NCBI GenBank assembly: GCA_021399445.1
Contig: JAJTUQ010000001.1
Span: 1,488,001-1,552,000 of the forward strand
From: Xylogone sp. PMI_703
Taxonomy: Eukaryota > Ascomycota > Leotiomycetes
Direction of reading: 5' to 3'
Length of the DNA: 64,000 bases
Numbering within the stretch: the first letter of the stretch is position 1; each line of letters opens with the position of its first letter. The notes below the pieces were generated by a model. That model searched no databases. It was not told the origin of the DNA and worked only from the letters and a program-made list of their open reading frames with translations. This document shows, one piece after another, positions 12,724 through 23,300 of this stretch. Made by a program: the position numbers and the translations under genes.

Positions 12724-13173
12724 ATGGTCAATCTCATCGATCTCTTCCATCAGAAGCTCGAGCTCTTCCGTCTCGAGCAGCGCTACACTCGCCGCCGTCA
12801 CCGTCGCTCAACCTTCGTCTCCGAGGCTACTTACGTCGATGGTGAATACATCTACAGCCCAACCTCGCAGCACTCCGTCTCGTACTCGGCCAAGGTCAGC
12901 GCTGGTAACAACACCAGAGACTACCCTCAGAACCAGAACTCCTGGAGCACCGGAGGTAGCAGCAGCGACAGTGACCGCAGCGATGAGCGAGAGAGAGATT
13001 ACGAGAGAGACCAGGTTCCAGACATGAGAGATCCCCGGCCAGAGCAGAAGAACTCAACCGGTCGCGGGCTCGGCCGACGCTTGAGTCGCATGGGCATGGG
13101 CGGCTCCAAGGACAAGCGCGAGAACCGGATGAGCGTGCGAGAGGTCCGATGGAATGACGACGTCAGAGCATAG
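12724..13173 (+). CDS. Small conserved fungal protein, function unknown
   Basis: A single-exon gene of 149 aa with a good start context (CAAAATGG). The N-terminus, MVNLIDLFHQKLELFRLEQR followed by YTRRRHRRS, is an amphipathic basic helix. A tyrosine-containing ...YVDGEYIYSP segment follows. The rest is Ser-, Arg- and Asp-rich and likely disordered, with two basic patches (GRGLGRRLSRMG and KDKRENRMSVREVRW). No enzyme motif is seen. I recognise the N-terminal pattern as typical of a small Pezizomycotina-wide hypothetical protein, but I cannot name a function. Basic SR/RS-like patches would suit phosphorylation or RNA/membrane contact; this is speculation. It stands alone between two gene-poor regions and follows a long pyrimidine-rich leader. 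Confidence 0.72.
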   Translation: MVNLIDLFHQKLELFRLEQRYTRRRHRRSTFVSEATYVDGEYIYSPTSQHSVSYSAKVSAGNNTRDYPQNQNSWSTGGSSSDSDRSDERERDYERDQVPDMRDPRPEQKNSTGRGLGRRLSRMGMGGSKDKRENRMSVREVRWNDDVRA

Positions 13174-14400
13174 ATGCGATGACAAATCTTAGAACTTAAA
13201 AAAAGTCAAAAAATACTGGAGTATATGGAGTATGGGTTGTGGAAAACGTCTAGGATGTGATGATCACAGAATCAGTTCTCCATTTACAGGGCTATCCGGA
13301 AGGGAAATACAAAATCTCATCCGCTCTCTCACTCACACTGAGAGAACTTTATGGACTCTGATATTCTCTTGCTCTGATTTTGATCTTTGATTTTGCTCCT
13401 TCCAGAAAAGGGCTTTGGGTTTTCGACTTTTTCCGACGCCAAGGAAGTTTATCCTGACGTCTACGAATATTTGTTTATACAGCAAGGAAGAGAAAAAAAA
13501 GGATTCACTAAAACAAAGATGCGACTTATCGTCGTCCACCTTACAACCACCCTCTTCCATAGAGCTATAAAAGGCGTTTTTATCTCATGTCCTTGATGAA
13601 TTCTGGAGATTGGGGGGAAGAGAAGGCGTGCTTTTTGCGGTTTTTGATTTCATTGTTTAGAAACTGGTGGCTTGATGAATTATCTCTTCTCCTTCATGGC
13701 ACGGCATGGCACCGAATAGCATGGTAATGCATTTACGGCCCATCTTCCACCCTGCATACTTGCTTCGCTCGTCCCTTTTTCATACGTTCATGTATACACA
13801 CACTCCTTCGTCGCACATAAACCTTGCTGCATTTTCCACATGCACATACACATTCTTCCCGATACCTGTGCTGTATATATAGAGGGACTTCTCTTTTTTT
13901 CTGTGTTGATTAGCATTAGTTCTAGTTTATTTGATGAAAATATCATGAGTATTGTCTATTCTTAGCATGGTCTTACTTATTATTCATTGATTGTCTCAGG
14001 TATATTTTCACTGTTGGCGATTTCATATAAATATTGAATTGACCTTCGGGGATTAGCTAAAGGTCTAGTCAATCTAGATTCACCATAAGCATATGGAGCT
14101 GTTACTCTATTCTTTTCCGAACTGAGCATGTATCCTATGATTCACATGCTAGACACACGTCATCATCAAATAAATTGACTAGGGTCAAGATTCACCTCAG
14201 GGCTCAAGTGAATATATCAAATCCTACCTCATTGCAAGATAAGTTTCTAATTCACCTGCTCACAAGATAGAATAATGCCTCTCCACAAACCATAAATTCA
14301 CTCGCCCAGGAACAAGCATGTCAATCTTCATATAGATATTCACCCAGGATATATATTCACATTCCAGTCCAGAAGATATTCTCTCTTCATTGTCAATTCA
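13174..14400. other. 3' flank and AT-rich intergenic DNA
   Basis: No gene is supported. The 14.1-14.4 kb part repeats the short word ATTCAC many times, directly upstream of a TATA-like site at 14419. Confidence 0.55.
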
Positions 14401-14418
14401 CTATTCTAGTCCTACGTC

Positions 14419-14426
14419 TATATAAG
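14419..14426 (+). promoter_or_regulatory. TATA-box-like element
   Basis: TATATAAG lies 75 nt upstream of the ATG at 14501, with a C/T-rich stretch and a CAACAAGACC leader in between. Spacing and context fit a real fungal core promoter for the broken gene that follows. Confidence 0.45.
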
Positions 14427-14500
14427 CTTTCAAATTTCCCATCTACTCTGTCTTTCTCTTCTTCTACTCAGCACACAACAAGACCTTATATCTTATAAGT

Positions 14501-15002
14501 ATGGTACCTCAAGAGGGTCGTCTCGAATAGGGGAACCATGAAGGCAATCCGGCGCAGCTTGATATTGCTTTCAAGTTAGATCCAGGGGCACATCTTCCCC
14601 CACCACCTTGGGGAGCATTCCAATCGACTCAGCAATCACATGGAATAGAACTGATGCAAAGCTGCTTAATGGTGGAAGAATTAAAGAGACTGTCACTCAC
14701 TCAGGCTACAATCGTTTACCTGCATTATGAACATTGTCAAATAAGGTCTCTCATGAACCAGTCTCTTCTTTGGAGAGACCGTAAGGAGGGTAAGTTTGAC
14801 CCATAATCTGTGCAATAATCTCTAGCTAATGCTTGAAGTTGGGATTTATTCAGCCAGAGGCTCCTCCGCAACCGGTCTCTTCATAATACGATATAACAAG
14901 GCCACGGAAATCACCGTGCTATTCTCAGCTTCAGAGTCTTGTTTCCGGAGAGAGACATCAAGTTTCAGAGGCCCAGCTCGGACAATAACGATCTCGTTAT
15001 AG
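14501..15002 (+). pseudogene. Nonsense-interrupted two-exon gene, family uncertain
   Basis: The frame starting at ATG 14501 meets a TAG at 14528-14530. It then runs open, in the same frame, through 14789. A textbook intron follows (14790-14853: GTAAGT donor, GCTAAT branch site near 14825, TTATTCAG acceptor). The frame continues to a stop at 15000-15002. A TATA-like box and leader precede it. Without the TAG it would encode about 145 residues. The first exon has a P-rich patch (HLPPPPWGAFQSTQQ) then a Leu-rich helical segment. This arrangement recalls the N-terminal part of gag-like proteins of fungal retroelements, but that resemblance is weak. Alternatives are a lineage-specific gene that recently died, or use of the internal ATG at 14538, which is out of frame and short. 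Confidence 0.4.
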
Positions 15003-17689
15003 GCTTTAGGCTCGGATCGTATGGGCTAGACTTTCACGGATATTGCGGTAACTGCTAAATTCTGGAGCTACTCAATAATATTCGAATATTCGACGCAGGC
15101 AATTGGTGATATCCACCGATTAGGACAAAATAGAGAGCAAGAGATTATGCACCTACTCAACAGATTCGGGCCTCCGACATAGGATTCTTTTACCCCAACA
15201 TGTCCAAGGATAATAACTGACCAGACCTTGATGACGTCGAAAGGATGAGAAAACCTATTATCCCGATCTCTCTGGAACATATACGACATGGACTTTAGAA
15301 AGCTTATTTGCGAGCTCTTCGATGGGTTTCTAGAGCAACATAAGATAAAGATAAAGATAGTTTTACAAGCTGGAGAGAACGAAGGTTTTGCTGGGTACCA
15401 AACACCAAACACGATGGATCGAACCACAGCGAAGACGGCAAGAGTTATCAAGACAGTTCTGAAGGCGGCGTTTTGTTTCACATCAAAAGACATTGACGAG
15501 TTGAAATTACACAACGGTGTTACGGATTCGAGGTGGGAGCTACACGCTTATCTCCAATATTTGAGAGCCATTAATCATCTTCTTATGTGTGACCTCTGTC
15601 CAGAAACCTGGATAAAACGACCGAAGTCTATTCGCAGAGGGGGTGAAAGGAGGGAAGTTAGGAATAGAAGCTCGCCGACAGCTATCAATGTGTCCTAACG
15701 CACACAGGCCCATCTCTTCTTCGACGACTTTAAATGTTCTACTGCTGAGTACCACAAAATTCCGGAAACGGTGCTCATTGACAAATACAGGAGCAGTAAA
15801 GGCCAGTAGGAGAGATAAAGATCCCATGGGTTGCAGTTTATATACTTGGAAGAAGTAACAAGGAACGAACAGGGATTATAATGCAGGGCCTTCAAGTCGG
15901 TGTTATACTTCTAATCACCCGCACTTCTTCTATACCTTGGAACGGATATGTGTTGATAGGCATGAATTCACTGTCAAGTTTGTCTTACCCATTGTCTCTA
16001 TCAAGTCCGAGGCAAAGCAGGCATATAGCTGAGCGACCTAGGGAACTCAATAAGAGACAGCGAACCGGCTCTATTGACCTCGGTGGTAGCCAGGCGACTA
16101 GCTCATCTTGATTAATGGTGTTGCAAGCTGAGGTGAATATAACTCGTTGTGCGGAGTGGCTGGCGTTGGTTCCTCACATGTGTTCTGCACACAATTGCGT
16201 CGGGATGCCCGCGAGGTGCTCTGGAACATCTGCAACGTCACTGCTGAATTTGCAACAGTTGAGTTCAGAATCCCTGATGTCCAACCTGCGGGTGATAAGG
16301 AGTATTTGGGCAGTATTTACATTGAAATTATCTCCCAGGTAGTCAATTCTGATTGGAATAGCGTCAAATATTCAATATTGACCCATATATTCCTGGCTCG
16401 ACGGATTTTCATCATCCGGATATTCAGAGGCTATATACAGTCCCTCACAACATGCAGTTTTAGGTACCCGGCCCTAATGAATCTCTATATTAGGTTCAAC
16501 GGTGCAAAAGGGGCTGAGAAAAGCACAATAAGCTATCAAAATCCCACTGGGGACTGGAGTGCTTATGTGCTCTTGTTCAGGACCAAATCGAACTCAGAGG
16601 TTTGAAGATTCGGGAGCATGTGCGTTGAGATGGCTGTTCAGGTAAAGTGTGGGAAAGAGATCCGATTTCTGAAAAGGTGACGATCAATAATTTCCAGGAT
16701 AAAAAGCCACAGCAAGGAAAGCTTAATGTATAGCTGACCACACTACACCAGCTACCTGGCATTTTCTAACTATTAAGTATTCATTGCCAGAGCCAGATTA
16801 TAACATGTCCAAGCGTTGTTTATCGCCATGAAGAAACAAAGTGCTGGATTGGGATAGTAAGTCTTTAATACAAAGGTTACTTCGAGGTCCTAGGAAAGCC
16901 TTGGAGGAAGAAAACAAGGACTGGCTAGAGGTCTAGTAATCTGAGACTGCGTACTCAGCTGTCTTGATGTCAGTCCCGAAATCATTAGAGTCAGATGTCA
17001 CTGCTGAAATGTGACTGAGAAGAGATCTATTTCTCGAAGCTGTGCTAGACGCACACCGTTTCGGTCAAAGAATGCTTCCTCTTCCTTGGAAGAGAAATAC
17101 AGAATGGCAATTGGCAAGCTAACAATCTTACGGCACTACAAATTGAATATCAGATATGTCTAGGGCTACAATATGGTACTGGTAAGTTGGTTATGAGTTA
17201 ATAGATTATACCAACCTATTTCAGACAGCAACGAAAGGAGAGTATTCAAGAGGCATTTCTCCCTACAGGTTACCTCTCATAGTCATAGCAATGGCTTTTT
17301 GGATAGCTTTACCTTCTTTCAGTATCAGCATGGGGCAGTATTCATTTATTGTGTCTCAATATGCCATCACTTAGTCAAGACAGAACCGGTCAAATATTTG
17401 GGCCTTGTCTAGAAGACCTTTCGAGGTTAGCCTTACAGATCTCAACGGGCACTTGTCAAGGGACTTAATGCAGACCAATCTACTAAGAGATTCCTAGGAA
17501 GTATACATAACCCACGATGGATCGAGCTACGGGATCCATACCATCATTTGGCTGATAGACCTAATGAAGTTTGTATAGGATATATTTTTGCCCTGTACGA
17601 GTTGGTATCAAACAGGGGATACAGATGTTAAGAAGGATATGCATTAACAAGGCATAAATCCCCTGCATTGGGTGTTCTGGCGAACTGCC
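15003..17689. other. Accessory region without a supported gene
   Basis: Medium open frames lie on the plus strand at 15288-15698 (136 codons) and 16147-16605 (152 codons). An equally long frame lies antisense to the first (15068-15514). None carries a motif I recognise or a clear start context. The DNA looks like decayed coding or mobile-element material, but no reverse transcriptase, integrase or transposase signature was found. Confidence 0.45.
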
Positions 17690-18010
17690 CTGCGTGGGCA
17701 GTATTTATGGGCTCTTTCGGCACAGCCCAGGCAGGTTTTACTTTTTCCCAGTACATCTATCCATAATAGGGGCTCACAGGAAGAAAAGCCTTCTTTTGGG
17801 GTTGGAAAATTCGAGGATGGCACACGAAAACTTAAAATGGATGTACCTGATCCCTTGGCATAAACGACGAATTTCGCCAACTCAGATCAGTTTGAGAAGC
17901 TATGTATTACGTTTTGAAGGCTTATGCTAATGGCCTAGATACCTATTGGGCAAGGAGTAATAAGCAAAGAGGAAAATGTGGAAAGGAGGAACGGGACCCA
18001 ACCCCAGTGT
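17690..18010 (+). pseudogene. Decayed tandem copy of the E-x-K family gene
   Basis: This stretch matches the last exon of the gene at 18936-19798. RGSQEEKPSFGVGKFEDGT here corresponds to RGSQETKPSFKIGKFLDDR there, and the DNA words GAAGGCTTAT and AATGGCCTAGA recur in both. The frame here closes at 17863, and further homologous DNA continues in other frames, so the copy is broken by frameshifts and stops. The similarity continues through the 3' flank to about 18400. It has no recognisable 5' half. Confidence 0.65.
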
Positions 18011-18400
18011 ACAGTCCACATTATTCAAACAGGTATCTGCCTTCTCCGGCCTTGCCACCAATATGCTAGGTTAAGTCTGAGGGAGTGAGAGCTTTTAATA
18101 TAGCCTAAGTAATTATTCTCATGGGTTTTCTTTTATGACGATCTTTAATACGGCTTATAATTTTGCGTACAGGAACGATACCCTTGTACTTGCTTCGGTG
18201 CGATAGATATAGATAGCCTTGATATAGAATACAAATGACCCTTTGGACGTCATATTTAAACTTCAATAATCACTTACAATTTATTGATACTCAGAATGCC
18301 TCCGAAAATCAGCAGAATATTATTCTCCAATGCCCTTAAAGCCCCCTCGCTTCCGTCGCTGCTGTCACGCAATCGTCACAAAGGCAGCTATAGTATGTAG
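17690..18400 (+). repeat. Direct repeat, unit A of a tandem duplication
   Basis: This unit corresponds to about 19430-20300. Shared landmarks in order are: the conserved exon end, TTTTCTTTTATRA, the AATATTATTCTC word, and CGCTTCCGTCGCT near the end. The offset grows from about 1.74 kb to 1.9 kb because unit B holds about 165 bp more near 19790-19930. Confidence 0.7.
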
Positions 18401-18724
18401 CGTACCACTTCTGCCAATTGTCCTGCCCACAACGAGCTAATTACAGCGACGGTCGTTTTCTTGGGGCACATGGGTACCGATTCATGCCATAGCGTAGCTG
18501 ACTTCCTCCATACCACACCGGGCTGCCTGGTGATCTGTAGATTCACCTTTTCGGCCAAGTTTTTGCATATGGAACATTGGTATAGTGAATGAAGTAAGGT
18601 AAGTCTATAAGGCGGCAAGGCTTTTCAGCCAATGGAAACCAACAGACCACTTATGATTCTACCGATAACGCCGAATTTGGAGGCCGCCTTATCGCCTGGA
18701 TGACCATCGATCTATGTAGATGTG
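18011..18724. other. Repeat tail and promoter of the E-x-K gene
   Basis: The first part, to about 18400, is the 3' flank duplicated in unit B. The remainder lies upstream of the start at 18725. No separate gene is supported. Confidence 0.5.
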
Positions 18725-18935
18725 ATGACACTGATACTGGGCAGAGATCCGGAAATGATGCCGATGGAGAACCATTCTTTCGATCTTGCCAGAGTAAAAC
18801 AGCTCTTATCAAGCAAGTGTTCTTCCTATTTGATTTGTTTCTATCCCACTGACGTGAGTATTAAGTGGTCAGCTGGATATTTCCATATCGAAAGTAAAAT
18901 ACGGAGACATCGCCTCTCATGTTGGACTGGACCCC

Positions 18936-19798
18936 ATGAAAGCAGGACGAGACATAGAAACTTTCGATATGTATCAAGCTAGGTTACCGAACGACATCTT
19001 CTCTGAGATAGTTAAGGATGTGGAGATGTTTGCTATGCAATACGGTACTCTAGACATGCATAGGAGTGAAGAAGCTAAGGCTCGATACTTGTCATCAGTA
19101 TGGCTTCTTGATTCCCGAAATGTGTAAAGCACTGCTGACTTTATAGTACTTTAATCGCATTGTTGCAATGTTCGGTGGACTTTTGCTGAATACCCCTGAA
19201 GCAATGATTGAGGGCAGATTTACGGAAAAAGGAAGAATCGAATATCAGTTTCGAATTTTTCAGGGTGTCGCAGTCATATTCATCGAGGTCAAACCACAAC
19301 TTGGGTCCTATATGGAAAGACTTGACTACATCGCACAGGTCATCGCAGAAGCAAAAGGTATGGCTACCCTAGCGATTCTTTTATTCATCTCCAGACTAAT
19401 ATTCTGCAGCCTGTTCCCTGATGAATTATAAAGATGGTTTCTACGTACCTATACTGGGTATTCTCTGCGTGGGTGACAGTTTCCAATTCTTTCAGTATAC
19501 TCACAGCAGAGGATCACAAGAAACAAAGCCTTCCTTTAAGATTGGCAAGTTTCTGGATGACCGAACAAGTATTCGTCTCGAGGAACCTGAATTGGCTTTT
19601 TCTGTTGACACAAAGGAGCAAATTCGCCAACTCAGGTCAATTTGTGAATCCATGTATTATGTCTTTTTGAAGGCTTATACCAATGGCCTAGACGCTCATT
19701 GGATAATAAGTAAGCAAAGAGGAAAAAGTGAAGGGCAGGAATGGGACTCGACCACAGAGTGGCTGGACGCCAGGGCTAGAGCTGATGAAACGGATTAA
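18936..19798 (+). CDS. Fungal hypothetical protein with E-x-K nuclease-like core, possibly frame-broken at its N-terminus
   Basis: Exons 18936-19097, 19147-19357 and 19410-19798 give 253 aa. The introns have GTATGG donors and TTATAG and CTGCAG acceptors. Conserved-looking blocks are YFNRIVAMFGGLLLNTP, a Glu in AMIEGRF, VAVIFIEVKPQLG (E-x-K), and a Gln in IAQVIAEAKAC. This spacing resembles PD-(D/E)XK-type cores, an inference from motif order only. I recognise the pattern as a widespread, often multicopy fungal family of unknown role. A further 43 codons from ATG 18725 (MTLILGRDPEM...CFYPTD) look like the true N-terminus. They are in another frame, and the two frames can be joined only by a frameshift or an impossibly short (19 nt) intron near 18854-18872. 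The gene may therefore be dying or the assembly may be wrong there. Confidence 0.6.
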
Positions 19799-20300
19799 TT
19801 TGGCTACTACAGCTTGGAATATTTTCCAAACTGACGTCAAGGAATCCAAAAAGCTGGCATCTGCCGCAGTTCAATCTCTAACTGAAAGGTAAAGGTTTCA
19901 TCCATCTCTTTCTACTGCTAACCAGTTGTTGCAGCGTACACTCCCCGCTATTTGCACGAGTCTCGGCCTTCCCCGGCTTTACTAAGGATATCCTAGATCA
20001 AGTATGAGGGAGAACACTCACTTTCGTCTGGGAAGTAATTACTCTTATGGGTTTTCTTTTATAATGGTCCTTGAGGCTCATAATTTTATGCGAATAAATG
20101 ATACCCCTGTGCTTTGGCTGCGATGGATGCAGATAGCCCTAATGTAGAATATAAACGACCTTGAGCATCATATTAAATCTCAAGAATGCTCCCTAGGAAT
20201 TAGTAGAATATTATTCTCTGATTCTTATTCCATACGAAATTGAATTCTTCTCGCTTCCGTCGCTTCTCTCGCGCAATCCCCACAGCAGCAGCTACAGTAA
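19430..20300 (+). repeat. Direct repeat, unit B of a tandem duplication
   Basis: This is the partner of 17690-18400. It contains the intact last exon and the 3' flank of the E-x-K gene. Confidence 0.7.
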
Positions 20301-23300
20301 CTATGACGGGTACTCCGTACAATGAGGTACCTGCGTATGCTAATAATCCATGAGTAATCACCACCACACGCGACTCAAGGGCTATTTTAAGAGGCTAAAT
20401 TGAATTCTAAGCACTGTAATTAGCATACGCTACCGTACTGCATTGTTGCTCTGCGGTGAGACGGGATGGAATGCAATGGAACGAGGTGAGATGAGCTGAG
20501 ATGATATAAGATAAGATTCCAAAGCCGTCGAATTTTTTTGGTACATCGTGGTTATAAGAATAGGAATTTTTTAAGTTTGCTTGTCAGACTCGCTGGAACT
20601 TGCTCCACAGGGATAAGTTATACGGCACTGTAGTCGGGATTAGATACTTGGTTTGGTCTAATTTGATGGCCAGTATATTCATATTCTCTTTTTGTCGCGA
20701 TTGTGATGGGTGTTGTCTCTTTAGTGGTGCTTGTTCTGGTACTGTACTCTACTTTACTGCAGTATAGTGCAAAAGGATAGTATCAATATAGTTTGAATAT
20801 CTTGATATGCAGTCGGGACATTTGGATGTTTATTAAATGTCCTTATCGGTATAGATAGCAGAAGAGATTGGTCTCTGGCGGCAGCAGCAGCAGCAGCTCC
20901 TACCTGGTCCAATCGCGACCCCTCATTTGTAAGCACGAGGTCTTTTCCACTTCCAAACATCTGAGGGCACAGGTGGTAAAACCTCGGCTTTACCTGCTTG
21001 GACAGTGTTTATTGGCACCGTTGTAGTTTTCTCTGTTCTCATTTCTTTCATCTGGAAATGCTGCCACCAAAATAGTACTGCTGTACAGATCATATAATAT
21101 TACTCTTCAATCTTGTACTGTACAGAAAGTAAATTTGACATATTTCAGTTGCTCTGAGATCTTCATCTATCAAAATACTGTGCCGTATGTATGATGGAGA
21201 TCCCAATGCTTGCACGGCAATTTCAAGCTCGGAGCACCGTGCCGGTACCGGTACCCCGTTAAGGAAATGAGATCAGCGGAGCCTTTGCTCGCTTTAAATG
21301 GACCAGAAAAGGCTGAAAGAATGCACCACAGCGAGGACCGTAATTGGTTACCTTCGCTGCTTCGGCTCTAGGAAGTCCACCGAGACGTCGGTGCCCGGAG
21401 CGGATATGGCAGCCTCGTACCATCCCCAAGCTCACTTTAACAAGTAGTTCGAAGCTCTCCACGTACAGAGAATCATCTGACTCATGCAGGCTTTATGCAC
21501 GGAACCGACATGTGGCTAATGATCGGGCGATTTCAAATGCAGCCCCTTGTCGCTGTTGTCCATGGTTGGCTGCGAGATCGAGATGGGGAAGGAAGAAGAA
21601 AAGTGGTGCGACAGATGGAGGGGTAAATATTGCAGCAACATCTTTGCTTGTGAGAAGGAGAATGAAATAATGTACTTAAACCTCAGGCATGATTCGTCCA
21701 AGAGCCTTGTGAGAATTTATGAGTTGGTGTTGGTGTTGGTGGGAAGGGCGTCAAGTCGTAAATGCGCCTGGTTTGATTCCACGCTACGGCCCGCGAAAGA
21801 AGCAGCTTGCCGGCGAGGTGCGGTACGTACTGCTCTGTACTGCACCTCTCCGGTACCTTCAGTACTGTCTTGGAGGTACGACTTCTAGTGCGATTACAGT
21901 ACAAGTACCGCCTGTCAGCACGCATGATGACTGTATGGGCTGAAATATGGCGCATTAATGACGCAGTTGCAGTACGACTTAACTTACAGCAACTCGATCC
22001 AACTCTGGCCACTGTTGTATTCTGGGGTCGAGCTCGAGGACGAGCCAGTTGCTTGTTCCGTGCAATGCTGGTACATAGCAATACACTGCGAATTTTTATC
22101 TCCGTCGTCGTGCCGTTCTGTACGGAGTAGTCCGAGGTCGCAGGGTCGCACGGGCACAGGTCGCTCGTTGATGCTGGCTGACTGGCGAGACCTTTTCAGC
22201 AGCGCCCGTCCAACGGTATCTAGACGCGGCGAGTGGGTGCCACTAAGCCCGATTGTCGATCAAAGTTCCGATTATCCACCCTGCAGCCACCCTGGCCGAT
22301 TTCTTAGTTTGTTGACTGCATCGGCCGGCACTTGCTGCCTGTGTGGTGGGTGTGGTGGTTGGATATGCTTAAACCGAGGCGAGAGAGGGAACAAAGCGCG
22401 GAGGCGGAGAGCAGATGCGCGAGAGGGGGAATCGCGATGCACACAAACTGGAGGGGGAGAAAGATGACATCCGTCACGATAAGTTCGGTACCTTTTTGAT
22501 AGACGACGTATTCTGTACTTTTGGGGGTTGTTGCTGATGCGATTTGTGGGTGCAAGCTGGTGTGGAGTTTGTGGCTCGGGATGACGAGGTGACTGAGAAC
22601 CGTCCGTGCTTATGTGATGGATTGCAGTGGCTGACCATGCGTGCACGTTTCCAGAGCACCACAGTATCAGTGCCGTACTTAGATACCGTATCCTAACAAA
22701 GGATATTTACTTGTACACAGCACTTGTGTCCCTAGGGGATTATTCAGCAGTTACTTGCTCCGTACTGTGGTATCGAATTACCAATCCCGCCCCAGGAAAC
22801 CAGCATGAGAAAGAAAGAAAGAAAGAATCTACAGTGCCGTATGGAGGTAGCACTCGCGGTGAAGCAGAGTTGTAGTGGCCGGAGCAAACGCGCCTTCTTG
22901 GTGTTGTACGGCAGCGGACTGCAGTGATGGGAGTGGTCCCTAGGGCCTGCACCATACCGTGGTAGTAAGGCCTCCAAGCAGTAAATGCAGTGTGCCACAG
23001 TAGGGAACTGGTAACTCGATTCTGTTCAGGTAATTAACATTGTACAATTTTATGAACAGCTTTCCGCGAACAGCTCGGTGCCGTCGGAGATCCGAGGAGG
23101 CCTGGAAAAGCAGCATATTTTGCTGCCATTATTAAATTGTTTCCAAGAGTTTCTTTCCACCCCATTCTAGGGAAGTAAAAGAAAAAGAGGGAAAGCCCAT
23201 ATTAATTGCTCTTTTGGCGCATCGTGCGCCGATGTTCCGTTTTGGCGAGTTGCGGAGAAACAGCTTCAAATCCCGTGGTGGTTCCAGAAAATGACACGGC

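Noticed and set aside
15068..15698. Plus frame of 136 codons (15288-15698) and antisense frame of 148 codons
   Set aside because: The plus frame looks somewhat protein-like, but both strands are open, no family was recognised, and no promoter or intron supports it. Kept only as part of the accessory region.
16147..16605. Plus frame of 152 codons
   Set aside because: No recognisable motif and flanked by decayed sequence. Could be a relic but not annotatable.
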